From positions 3,038,001 to 3,102,000 of the forward strand of contig NZ_CBDDJZ010000001.1 of the NCBI RefSeq assembly GCF_965229915.1: a stretch of DNA of 64,000 bases, written 5' to 3'. Positions 18,105 to 26,426 of the stretch are shown in pieces. Numbering within the stretch: position 1 is the stretch's first letter; each line of letters starts with the position of its first letter. The notes below the pieces were generated by a model. That model did no database searches. It worked only from the letters and a program-made list of their open reading frames with translations, and was not told where the DNA came from. This DNA comes from Marinoscillum sp965229915. Its GTDB lineage: Bacteria > Bacteroidota > Bacteroidia > Cytophagales > Cyclobacteriaceae. Both the position numbers and the translations under genes were made by a program.

Positions 18105-18992
18105 ATGAAAACTCTTGCAATCCTTTTAATGCTATCATGTTTCACTGGTGTTGCTCAGGACTTGAAACAAACTGCTGATGCAAACTATCAAAACCAACAA
18201 TGGGCCGATGCAGAAAAAGACTATAAAAAATACGTAAAGAAGAATAGCGCTGATTCTTCGGCATGGTATAGACTTGCCTTTTGTCAGATGAAGTTGGGTG
18301 ATTACGAAGCATCTCTAGTGAATTTTGACAAGGCACTGGAGACCAATTTTTACCCTGGCTACACACTGTACAACAAGTCCAAGGTTTATGCTCTGCAAGG
18401 CAATACTGAAAAAATGTACGAAACCTTATCGACTGCTGCCCAACAGGGCTTTAACAATTTTGGACAGCTTCAGAATGAAGATGAGTGGAAGACATTTAGA
18501 GAACAGGAAAGGTTTGTTGCAGCGCTGCAAAGAGTTAAGGAAAATGCTTTCCCATGCCTTGCAGACCCTGTGAGGAGGCACTTTGATTTTTGGATAGGCG
18601 AATGGGATGTGATGGTAAACGGCAGAAAAGTGGGTGAAAACAACATCACTCTGGCGGAAGGAGGGTGTGCGCTGCACGAGAGCTACACCACCCCGGGTAA
18701 TTTCTCCGGTCAAAGCATTAATTACTATAATCCACTGGATAAGAAATGGCACCAGACCTGGGTGGCTAGTGGTGGTAATGTACTAGACTACACCGAAGTG
18801 GACAAAGAAGAGGGAATGATTCAGTTCGTAGCTGATTTCCTAAACCCTGCTGGCCAGGTGGTGAAATCCCGACTGACCTTCACCGCTAATGAGGATGGTT
18901 CCGTACGTCAGCTATTCGAAAACTCATCCGATGGAGGCGAAACCTGGACTGCAGGATTTGATGGGCTTTATGTGAAAAGAAAGGAAAATTAA
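18105..18992 (+). CDS. Secreted TPR protein with DUF1579-like C-terminal domain
   Basis: Signal peptide (MKTLAILLMLSCFTGVAQ), then two to three TPR units (residues ~25-110: YQNQQWADAEKDYKKYVKK, AWYRLAFCQMKLGDYEASL). From residue ~145 a separate beta domain opens with RRHFDFWIGEWDV, the hallmark of DUF1579-like proteins, which form lipocalin-like barrels. Function is not known; such fusions appear beside sensory genes in Bacteroidota. Its stop overlaps that of the convergent DUF697 gene in a shared TTAA. Confidence 0.75.
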   Translation: MKTLAILLMLSCFTGVAQDLKQTADANYQNQQWADAEKDYKKYVKKNSADSSAWYRLAFCQMKLGDYEASLVNFDKALETNFYPGYTLYNKSKVYALQGNTEKMYETLSTAAQQGFNNFGQLQNEDEWKTFREQERFVAALQRVKENAFPCLADPVRRHFDFWIGEWDVMVNGRKVGENNITLAEGGCALHESYTTPGNFSGQSINYYNPLDKKWHQTWVASGGNVLDYTEVDKEEGMIQFVADFLNPAGQVVKSRLTFTANEDGSVRQLFENSSDGGETWTAGFDGLYVKRKEN

Positions 18993-20014
18993 TCACTTTC
19001 AGGTAGAGAAGGTTGGTCCTTTTTCTTGAAAGGGTTGACCTTTTTGCCTGCTTCAGTGATTCCATCAGCCACTTTGGATCCAGCATTTTTGATTCCTTCC
19101 CATCCGGAGCGGATGGTATCTGCACCAGCTTTGCGAGTAGCGCGGGCTAGTCCACTGATGATTTTGCCAGAAGACTCGACAATGATCGTTCGAAGCTCTT
19201 TGGTTGCACCAAAAAAGGCCTCTTTCCGCAATTTGGATCTAGAAGCTACCTGGTTGCATCCACAGTATTTTTTGGTGATATGTCCCACACGTAGTGTAAG
19301 GAAAGCATTAGTCGATCCTTCCAGTAGTGAATCTAGCACAATGTGCGCAGTGGGACCAATCACAGGTATGGACTTACCTGCTGAGCTTCGAAGGAAAGAG
19401 CTGATGACTGGCTCTATCTGCTGAGAGATGTCCAGGTCTTCTATTTCTGAAGCGAGAAAACTAGCTCCAGCTACGTTGGCGTAGAGGTAAACCATTTCCC
19501 GAAGTGTAGGTCGCTGATAGTAAATATGTGCAATCTTCCATACCATTCGCGATTGAGTGGCCAGGATGGTCAATGCATCCAGTTTTCCATTTTGTGAAAC
19601 CGAAGTGGTCAGAAAAACAGCTGTTGCCGTTTCATGCACCACTTTAGATGCCTCTTTGTCCAGCCTGGTCAGACTAGCCTCCAAGTCATCTACTGATTTT
19701 GGCACGTGGTTTTGAAGTTTGAGGGTCTTGTTGCGTTGCAGCCTTTTGAGCATCCGTTTGCGATAGACAATCAACTCCTCCTCATCATTTGGCAGCTTCA
19801 GTGGCTGAGGTAACTTTAGATAGAGTAGAAAGGGCCAGGCTACTAAACCAGCCGTTAGCAGCACCATCACAGCCAATAAGATGTTTGCCATGATCTCGCT
19901 GTTGGCTCGCACTATGAGATAAACACCTGATATTTGGTTGATCATGAAGAGGATAAATCCCAAAATCACCAGGAGACTCAAAGGGATAAACAGCTTTTTA
20001 ATGGATCTGATCAT
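18989..20014 (-). CDS. DUF697-type membrane protein
   Basis: A 341-aa protein with two N-terminal transmembrane helices (IPLSLLVILGFILFMINQI and IMANILLAVMVLLTAGLVA) and a YcjF/DUF697-like helical domain at residues ~135-280 (ATAVFLTTSVSQNGKLDALTI, YQRPTLREMVYLYANVAGASF, GPTAHIVLDSLLEG). It ends in a lysine-rich tail. Related domains accompany dynamin-like or YcjX GTPases, but no GTPase gene is adjacent here. Its ATG overlaps the stop of the upstream gene (ATGA), so the two are translationally coupled. Confidence 0.75.
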   Translation of the reverse strand: MIRSIKKLFIPLSLLVILGFILFMINQISGVYLIVRANSEIMANILLAVMVLLTAGLVAWPFLLYLKLPQPLKLPNDEEELIVYRKRMLKRLQRNKTLKLQNHVPKSVDDLEASLTRLDKEASKVVHETATAVFLTTSVSQNGKLDALTILATQSRMVWKIAHIYYQRPTLREMVYLYANVAGASFLASEIEDLDISQQIEPVISSFLRSSAGKSIPVIGPTAHIVLDSLLEGSTNAFLTLRVGHITKKYCGCNQVASRSKLRKEAFFGATKELRTIIVESSGKIISGLARATRKAGADTIRSGWEGIKNAGSKVADGITEAGKKVNPFKKKDQPSLPESD

Positions 20015-20646
20015 TTGGAAATGCTTTTGGCAAACGTATTATTTCTCACGGCTGCCAGCAGATCAGGTTTCAGTTCCTGGCTAAATGTGGCAAAGTCTCG
20101 ACTAACTTTTACATAGGTACAAATGCCATTTTCGTAGGTATACTCATTTACTCCATCGGGTGAGGTGAGCTTGTACTTATGCTCACCCAACTTCTCAAAT
20201 GTGAGGTACCTGCCAAAATAGGCAGAGAATACCTCCTTGTTGTGATAAGGCTCTTCGAAGTAGACCTCAGATACAGAATCTCGAATTTCCACTTCATCTA
20301 TTTTCGTGTGGATACCGTCAATGATCAGTTCGTAGTACTGGTCTTTCTTATTGAGTTTTGTCGTTTTTTGCCGGCTCCCATTCAGGGTGTTAAACCCTGA
20401 TCCGGTAGTGAGTACACTTCCCTGAAAGCTCTCTTCCAGTTCATACTCCACCTCAAATTTGAAAAGGATTCGAAATTCGGTTTGTGTTATTAGCTCGTAG
20501 GAGATGATGTCATTTTGCACTCGTCGGTTGACCTTGGTGACCCCCATGGACTCGCCATTTCGGATCACATCATAGATAAGTGATTGTCCCCAAAGTGACG
20601 ATGTGACTAAGAAAATAAAACTGGAGGTAACTAGAAGTGGTTTCAA
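20011..20646 (-). CDS. Secreted hypothetical protein (DUF6134-like)
   Basis: A 211-aa protein with a signal peptide (LLVTSSFIFLVTSSLWGQ) and a beta-rich mature part: LIYDVIRNGESMGVTKVNRR, SYELITQTEFRILFKFEVEY and YFEEPYHNKEVFSAYFGRY. It resembles the Bacteroidota family DUF6134, whose role is unknown; I assign this from the overall pattern and am not certain. It is translationally coupled to the DUF697 gene, and its promoter faces the hydrolase-OsmC gene. Confidence 0.65.
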   Translation of the reverse strand: MKPLLVTSSFIFLVTSSLWGQSLIYDVIRNGESMGVTKVNRRVQNDIISYELITQTEFRILFKFEVEYELEESFQGSVLTTGSGFNTLNGSRQKTTKLNKKDQYYELIIDGIHTKIDEVEIRDSVSEVYFEEPYHNKEVFSAYFGRYLTFEKLGEHKYKLTSPDGVNEYTYENGICTYVKVSRDFATFSQELKPDLLAAVRNNTFAKSISK

Positions 20647-20672
20647 TAGTGGTTATTCGTTAAATTCATTAC

Positions 20673-20684
20673 AGATGGCCATCT
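20673..20684. promoter_or_regulatory. Palindrome between divergent genes
   Basis: AGATGGCCATCT is a perfect 12-bp palindrome in the 72-bp gap between the DUF6134-like gene and the hydrolase-OsmC gene. The central position suggests a shared operator; no other support is available. Confidence 0.3.
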
Positions 20685-20718
20685 AAATTAATCAATTTAA
20701 AACGCAATCACCCGTACC

Positions 20719-21930
20719 ATGCGCTCCCAGAAAATTTCTTTCGATAATAATGAAGGCAAAAAACTCTCAGGGATTATCGATTTTCCCCTAATCGGTCAGC
20801 CGAAATGCTATGCCATTTTCGCTCATTGTTTCACTTGTTCCAAGAACCTTAAAGCTGTTGACAACATAGCAGCAGCACTTACCCAAACGGGGATAGCCGT
20901 GCTCAGGTTTGACTTTACAGGACTTGGACAGAGCGAGGGAGATTTTGAGGAGACCAATTTTTCATCCAACCTCAGTGATCTGAAAGATGCCTATGATTTT
21001 CTGTCTAAGAATTTTCAGCCACCTAAGATTATGATCGGTCATTCATTGGGTGGAGCGGCTGTTCTTCACGTGAGCAGCAAACTACAGGAAGTACAGGCAG
21101 TGGTGACCATAGGTGCTCCAGCCGATCCAGAGCATGTCAAGCGACTGTTCAAAGACAGTCAACAATCCATTGAAGATGCTGGAGTAGCAGAAGTCAACAT
21201 TGGCGGTCGGCCATTTAAGATCAAAAAGCAGTTGCTGGATGATTTATCCGAGAAGAACTCCAAAGAGGTCATACACGAACTCGATCGAGCCCTGTTGATT
21301 CTCCATTCTCCTCAAGACAACATCGTTGGGATCGAAAATGCCGCAGAAATATACGATGCGGCCATGCACCCAAAGAGCTTTATTTCATTGGACGGAGCGG
21401 ATCATTTAATGTCGGACATTGGGGACTCAGAATATGTAGGCAGTATCATTAGTCCCTGGGCCAAACGGTATGTGGATTTTGATGAGGAGCAAAACCTGGC
21501 TCCAGAGGGCGAAGTGTGGACCCGGTTATCAGGCAACGATTTTGTGACGGAAATTACCGCTGGCCAGCATCAGCTCATAGCTGACGAACCAGAAGGCAGC
21601 GGGGGAACTGATCTGGGACCTTCACCTTATGGTTATTTGCTGAGCGCATTGGGTGCCTGCACGGCTATGACTCTGCGTATGTACGCCAACTACAAAAAGC
21701 TGAAGCTGGAGGAAGTGGAAGTCCGACTGACTCACGACAAGATACATGTAGAAGATGGTGAGCAATCTGAATCTGCCAAAGGGAAAATTGATCAGATCAA
21801 ACGGATCATTCATCTGGAAGGAGACCTGACTGCTGATGAGCGGAAACGATTGGTTGAGATTGCCGAAAAGTGTCCTGTCCATAAGACGCTGGAAGGTAAA
21901 CCGGAAATTATCACTGAAGAAGCCAGCTAG
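20719..21930 (+). CDS. Bifunctional alpha/beta hydrolase - OsmC peroxiredoxin-like fusion
   Basis: A 403-aa two-domain protein. Residues 1-255 form an alpha/beta hydrolase with nucleophile elbow GHSLGG (Ser109) and a histidine near the end of the domain (GADHL). Residues ~270-395 are an OsmC/Ohr domain: GTDLGPSPYGYLLSALGACTA with the peroxidatic Cys314, and EKCPVHKTL with the second Cys385. OsmC-type proteins reduce organic hydroperoxides through this cysteine pair. The fusion is a known arrangement across bacteria, and its combined substrate is unknown. It is cytoplasmic, since no signal peptide is present. Confidence 0.93.
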   Translation: MRSQKISFDNNEGKKLSGIIDFPLIGQPKCYAIFAHCFTCSKNLKAVDNIAAALTQTGIAVLRFDFTGLGQSEGDFEETNFSSNLSDLKDAYDFLSKNFQPPKIMIGHSLGGAAVLHVSSKLQEVQAVVTIGAPADPEHVKRLFKDSQQSIEDAGVAEVNIGGRPFKIKKQLLDDLSEKNSKEVIHELDRALLILHSPQDNIVGIENAAEIYDAAMHPKSFISLDGADHLMSDIGDSEYVGSIISPWAKRYVDFDEEQNLAPEGEVWTRLSGNDFVTEITAGQHQLIADEPEGSGGTDLGPSPYGYLLSALGACTAMTLRMYANYKKLKLEEVEVRLTHDKIHVEDGEQSESAKGKIDQIKRIIHLEGDLTADERKRLVEIAEKCPVHKTLEGKPEIITEEAS

Positions 21931-21935
21931 GTTAT

Positions 21936-21943
21936 TAACTTTG
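21936..21943 (+). promoter_or_regulatory. -7 promoter box upstream of the 704-aa gene
   Basis: TAACTTTG matches TAnnTTTG perfectly. CTG at 21914-21916, 19 bp upstream, is one base off the TTG of the -33 element. It lies 47 bp before the next ATG. Confidence 0.5.
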
Positions 21944-21990
21944 CCGCCAATCACTCACCTGGCCATTTTTCAGTTTCCAAACCACTCTAT

Positions 21991-24105
21991 ATGAAGCGAA
22001 AGGTTCTTATTGGAATTTATGTCATGATGCTGTCACTAAATGCTGTCGCTCAGCAGGATTTTAACGATAGCTATTTTTTAGATGCCCGGATTTTTGTAGA
22101 TACCATGGAATACCGCTGGTCAAAGGATGTGGTGACCAGGAACAATAAAGAAATGCTTCGGTTTAGCTATGACCAGGAAAATGAGGTAGCCGAGGTGTAC
22201 CTGATGTTCGACGAAGAGTCTCCAGTGACCGGTATTTCACTAGTCCCTTCAGGGGATTTTTCACAGGTAGATTCTTTGATTCTTTTTCGGGATTATGCCC
22301 GCTTCAAGGTGCAGTTCAACAGCCTCACCAATAGTGATTTTTTGAAATTCACCTTCAGAGTGAACATAGACAGCACCGAAGAGATCGTAGAGCTACCATT
22401 GTATCCATATACAGAAATCTACGTGAAGTTATATCCCAATACTGATGAGCTGTATATAGGAGAGGAGAAGGTTTTCGAGCTTACCAGCAACAATGTGGAG
22501 AACATAGTACCCGACAATCGCTGGACAGAAGGTTTGCCGATTAACTATCGTACCACGCGCGATGGACCGAGGTTATTGCTACACCTATTGCCCAATAAGC
22601 TGGGTAACCAACAGCTGGAGGTCCCTTTCAAAGTGAAGCGGCCATTTCGGAAAAATGGACAATTTATATACGATCTGGAGCCTCTTCAAGTAGAGTTCAG
22701 CGTTAAATCAGGTCGGCTGGTTTTCCTGAAATTTGACCAACAAGAGGTCACACCCAAAGAGGATAAGACTGAGCCTATTGAAGTCCAGATCGATAACAAC
22801 CGCTTTTTACGACTAGACAAAACCTATCGGATCGAAAATCAGGAAGAATCTGGAGGGCCACTGATAGCGGAGCTCTACACGAAAGCTCGACTCAACAACG
22901 ATAAAGTACTGTGTTTACTGCGACCTTATGCCTTTCACCGACAGTCAGAAGGTTACCTGTATATCAAAGAAGGTGATGACCCATGGTTTGTTACTAATGT
23001 CGATATCACACCCAAAACAAGTATCCAATCGATCTACGTGCAGCGTGAGGGTAAAGACTGGCAAAAGTCCAATGTGGTTTACCCAGGAGAAACCATCAAC
23101 ATCAAGCTGGAAGGTGAAGGTCTACACAAAGCCAATTTCAGTTTCCCAGGTGCCAATAATCTGGATTATGATTCTTTGATTAAAAATGAACAGATCAGCT
23201 TGTTTCGCATCAAAATACCGCTGACGATCAATTCCAACAGCATAGAAATATTCAATCACAACGAGTCAACAGGCTCCTCATTACGTGTGCAGGAATACCA
23301 GCGTCCACGTGATCTTGATTTCATCGATCTTGACTTTGGTACCCGACAGGTGAATGTAGCCAATGTGGATAAGCCAATTTATTATGAAGAGACCCTCACC
23401 GATCTGGTTTTTGATTTTCAACGATCCAAAATCGATGATGGTGACCTATACGGTAAGCAGTACCTGACTATTAAAGTGAAGATCTCCAATAAGAAAGGAA
23501 ACCTGATCGAACTCTATCAATTTGATGAGGTGGTGGTCTGTCCCAATGAAGCCTCGCCGAGGTTCGTCAACTATGAAAGCAAGGACTGCAGAGGAGATGA
23601 CATCAACCTTAATAATTTTATTTCTAAAAAAACTTCGGAGTTAGAAGAGTGGTCTCGGATTGAGCTGGAGATCAGTCATATCAAAAGCAAATATGGAGGC
23701 GCTGGCAAGACTAAGAAAATTCTGATCCACCTGAAGCGGGATTACAATTTTGACATTGACGTATCCTTTCCTGCTGGTTTGCTGATTCTTAAGTCTGGTA
23801 CGAAGGCATTTACCAATTTTGGTGGGGTGAGCTTTGCCATGATTGCGCAGATGAGTTTTTACCAGGAGGGCAAGATTGCTAAATACAAGCCCTATAAAAT
23901 TGGAGCTGGCTTCATTGCCATTGACGCATTTAACTTCTCTGAGAGCGGCGGCAACCGGGATGTCGGACTGGTGGTGATCGGGTCGCTGTACCCAACCTCC
24001 AGTGACAACAAACTGACCTTCCCACTATACGCCGGAGGAGGCTATCTCATGAGTGAGCAGAAGATGTTCTTTTTAATAGGTCCTGGAATTAGAGTGAGAC
24101 TGTAA
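21991..24105 (+). CDS. Secreted beta-rich protein of unknown function
   Basis: A 704-aa protein with a signal peptide (MKRKVLIGIYVMMLSLNAVAQ). The mature part is a chain of beta domains without recognisable catalytic motifs. A middle section around residues 345-420 (VYPGETINIKLEGEGLHKANFSF) looks like an Ig-like or IPT/TIG-type fold. The C-terminal ~100 residues (KIGAGFIAIDAF ... VGLVVIGSLYPTS ... LTFPLYAGGGYLM ... FFLIGPGIRVRL) alternate like outer-membrane beta-strands and end in a hydrophobic/aromatic strand, so a small barrel or T9SS-associated surface role is possible. No family is recognised. Its stop overlaps the next ATG by one base. Confidence 0.8.
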   Translation: MKRKVLIGIYVMMLSLNAVAQQDFNDSYFLDARIFVDTMEYRWSKDVVTRNNKEMLRFSYDQENEVAEVYLMFDEESPVTGISLVPSGDFSQVDSLILFRDYARFKVQFNSLTNSDFLKFTFRVNIDSTEEIVELPLYPYTEIYVKLYPNTDELYIGEEKVFELTSNNVENIVPDNRWTEGLPINYRTTRDGPRLLLHLLPNKLGNQQLEVPFKVKRPFRKNGQFIYDLEPLQVEFSVKSGRLVFLKFDQQEVTPKEDKTEPIEVQIDNNRFLRLDKTYRIENQEESGGPLIAELYTKARLNNDKVLCLLRPYAFHRQSEGYLYIKEGDDPWFVTNVDITPKTSIQSIYVQREGKDWQKSNVVYPGETINIKLEGEGLHKANFSFPGANNLDYDSLIKNEQISLFRIKIPLTINSNSIEIFNHNESTGSSLRVQEYQRPRDLDFIDLDFGTRQVNVANVDKPIYYEETLTDLVFDFQRSKIDDGDLYGKQYLTIKVKISNKKGNLIELYQFDEVVVCPNEASPRFVNYESKDCRGDDINLNNFISKKTSELEEWSRIELEISHIKSKYGGAGKTKKILIHLKRDYNFDIDVSFPAGLLILKSGTKAFTNFGGVSFAMIAQMSFYQEGKIAKYKPYKIGAGFIAIDAFNFSESGGNRDVGLVVIGSLYPTSSDNKLTFPLYAGGGYLMSEQKMFFLIGPGIRVRL

Positions 24106-24479
24106 TGCAATACGAAGCTACGAACCCTGACGATTACCTGGGCCAGCTCCAAAATGACTGGCGCAAAGAGAAGCTTTTGTGGATCAGACAACTGCTGCTG
24201 GGCTACTCGGAATTAGACGAAGGGATGGAGTATAAGATGCTTCGCTATGGCAATGACAAATCTTCTTTGTTCCACTTAAACGCTCAGAAAAACTACGTCA
24301 GTCTCTATGTGGGAGATACGAAAAAAATAGATCCTTCAGGAGCACTCTTAAAAGATTTTGATCTGGGAAAAGGATGTATCCGAATTAAAAAAAGCATTGA
24401 CCTGGAAGCAACCTCACTGCCTGCTTTCATCGACATGGCGCTGCAAAGGTGGAAAGCAGGTCTGGACCTGTCATGCTGA
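24105..24479 (+). CDS. DUF1801 domain protein
   Basis: A 124-aa cytoplasmic protein of the DUF1801/YdhG type: DDYLGQLQNDWRKEKLLWIRQLLLG, ELDEGMEYKMLRYGND and KNYVSLYVGD, then FDLGKGCIRIKKSIDL and a C-terminal helix. B. subtilis relatives include Fra, a proposed frataxin-like iron chaperone, but most members are uncharacterised. Its ATG shares one base with the stop of the preceding gene (TAATG), so it is translationally coupled to the 704-aa secreted protein, an odd partner for a cytoplasmic protein. Confidence 0.8.
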   Translation: MQYEATNPDDYLGQLQNDWRKEKLLWIRQLLLGYSELDEGMEYKMLRYGNDKSSLFHLNAQKNYVSLYVGDTKKIDPSGALLKDFDLGKGCIRIKKSIDLEATSLPAFIDMALQRWKAGLDLSC

Positions 24480-24500
24480 TAGCTCCAGACCTGGTTCAAA

Positions 24501-25424
24501 TCATTTGATCGGGAAATTCACATCGGTGATGAGCTCTTTTGGAGCTGTTTCAGCTGGTGAGTTCACGTAGCTTTCAAACGGGTGAATGTCTTTCTTTTGC
24601 TTGAAAACCTTGGCTCGCTGCATCATCATCATGGCACTCCATGGATTGCCCAGGTGGTCGTATTTACCAATGTGACGTAGCTTATAGAGCCTGGTTTGAG
24701 GTATGCTACCCGTAACAACCCCATCCGGTAAGCCATTGGGCACTTCAGATACGGGAATCGCCGCGGTGTAGCTGGCCATCCCTTTGACTATCTCCCATTT
24801 ATGATAAATAGAAACGGGCTCATTGGAAATGATGTCAGTCTTATCTGCCATAAACTCCATGAGCGTTCCAAAGTCCTTCTCCATAGCAGGACCCATGTTG
24901 TCCATAGATACATATCGAGTGATGCCAATGTAGGTACAGCCCGGGTAATCAGTCTGGCCAATAAAATCAAGCTTAGAGTGTACCTGATCATCCACTGCAT
25001 AATCTTGCAACATTTTCAGCCCACGATCAAAATCCATTCCGAGCATGGCCACCATCATATTTTTCATGAAGAACAAAAAGAATGGCAACTTGCTATCCAT
25101 GAGCCACTTCACCTCGGTCTTTCCTTCTTTTTCAGAAATTTCGAAACGGATATCTGCCTGCGACTTCCATGGTTTTAAAAAGTGCAGGTCAAAATCAACT
25201 GAATTGTTTTTTTCTGTACTTAAGATTTTCATTTCTCCACTACCTACTCGCTCTCCTTCCCAGGAGTAGGACTGGCCATCATCGGCCACATTAAATGTGG
25301 CTCCTGGTTCTAGGACCAACCAGGGAGACCATTTGTTCCAATGGTTCAGGTTGCTGACGCATTCATAAACTTTGCTCACTGGAGCATCTATCAGGATTGA
25401 CTTCTCAACGTGAAATTTAGGCAT
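24501..25424 (-). CDS. SRPBCC domain - GyrI-like effector-binding domain fusion
   Basis: A 307-aa protein. Residues 1-150 form a START/polyketide-cyclase-like SRPBCC fold (VEKSILIDAPVSKVYECVSNLNHWNKWSPW). Residues ~155-300 resemble the GyrI/AraC effector-binding domain (YIGITRYVSM near its start, SIPQTRLYKLRHIGKYDHLGN near its end). Both are small-molecule-binding folds; the combination is a recurring cytoplasmic protein in Bacteroidota of unknown ligand. There is no DNA-binding domain. It converges on the DUF1801 gene with a 21-bp gap. Confidence 0.85.
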   Translation of the reverse strand: MPKFHVEKSILIDAPVSKVYECVSNLNHWNKWSPWLVLEPGATFNVADDGQSYSWEGERVGSGEMKILSTEKNNSVDFDLHFLKPWKSQADIRFEISEKEGKTEVKWLMDSKLPFFLFFMKNMMVAMLGMDFDRGLKMLQDYAVDDQVHSKLDFIGQTDYPGCTYIGITRYVSMDNMGPAMEKDFGTLMEFMADKTDIISNEPVSIYHKWEIVKGMASYTAAIPVSEVPNGLPDGVVTGSIPQTRLYKLRHIGKYDHLGNPWSAMMMMQRAKVFKQKKDIHPFESYVNSPAETAPKELITDVNFPIK

Positions 25425-25496
25425 GGTATAAAAAATTGGTTACTGGAATTTACTATTATCTAAACAATCAAGCAATACTACACCTCTACTTGCGTG

Positions 25497-26384
25497 TTAA
25501 GGTTTCTTCTTCTTTTCAGCTAGAAAGATTCCGCCGATGACTACTATAGAGCCTACCAATTGGATCAAAGTCAAACTTTCATCTAAAAACAGATAGGCGA
25601 GGGCAATGGTAGAAACTGGTCCAAGACTCCCGAAAATAGAAAAGCTATTAGCGCCTATCATTTTGATCGCATAACTGATCAAGTAAGAGGGAATGACGGT
25701 AGCAAAGAATGCCATGGCCAACCCGATCCAGTACACCTCTGCGTCAAAGTCCAGTATGGTTATTTCTTCTGTCAGCAAGTAATGAATCACTACACAGCCG
25801 CAGGAGATCATCATGGCGTATGATGTGAACACAGTGGCACCAAATTTTGGAATGATCCAACCGGAGCCAGTTAGGTAGCTGGCATAGGTCAGCGCACTGA
25901 AAAAGATGAGCACTGCTCCTAATATTACCTGATCACTTTGATTAACTGCCAACTCTCCAGAAAAAATAATGACCACTCCTATGTAGGTTACCACCACGCC
26001 GATCGCTTGTTTTCGGGTGATGGTTTTACCGAAAATGAGATAGGATAGTAACAGGACAAGTGTGGGGTAGATAAAGAGTATGAGCCGCTCCAAACTTGCT
26101 TTGATGTATTGCAGACCAAGAAAATCGAAATAGCTAGCCAGATAGTAGCCGATCATTCCCAGTGCAAAAAGCCATAGGTAGTCCCTGCGAGCTATCGGTT
26201 GCTGGGGGCGCTTGATCAGGCTTATAGTCAGGTAAAATGGAAAAGCAAAAACCATTCTAAGTAGCAGGATGGAGATGCTATCTGCTCCATATAAGTAGGC
26301 GAGCTTGACCATCACTGCTTTGCTGGAAAAAAGCAGAATGCCCGTTACGGCAAGGATAACTCCTAGTGTTGTTTGGTTTTTCAA
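25497..26384 (-). CDS. EamA/DMT-family transporter
   Basis: A 295-aa integral membrane protein with about ten hydrophobic helices in two repeats of the EamA type (LGVILAVTGILLFSSKAVMVKL in the first; FSIFGSLGPVSTIALAYLFLDESL in the second). DMT proteins of this kind export or exchange metabolites such as amino acids or drugs; the substrate cannot be read from sequence. It ends in a basic KKKKP tail. It lies between the SRPBCC gene and the two-component system on the same strand, with no tight linkage. Confidence 0.9.
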   Translation of the reverse strand: MKNQTTLGVILAVTGILLFSSKAVMVKLAYLYGADSISILLLRMVFAFPFYLTISLIKRPQQPIARRDYLWLFALGMIGYYLASYFDFLGLQYIKASLERLILFIYPTLVLLLSYLIFGKTITRKQAIGVVVTYIGVVIIFSGELAVNQSDQVILGAVLIFFSALTYASYLTGSGWIIPKFGATVFTSYAMMISCGCVVIHYLLTEEITILDFDAEVYWIGLAMAFFATVIPSYLISYAIKMIGANSFSIFGSLGPVSTIALAYLFLDESLTLIQLVGSIVVIGGIFLAEKKKKP

Positions 26385-26426
26385 GGTGGCTGATTTCAGC
26401 TGGCTAAGTTAACGCAGCTGTGGGTT

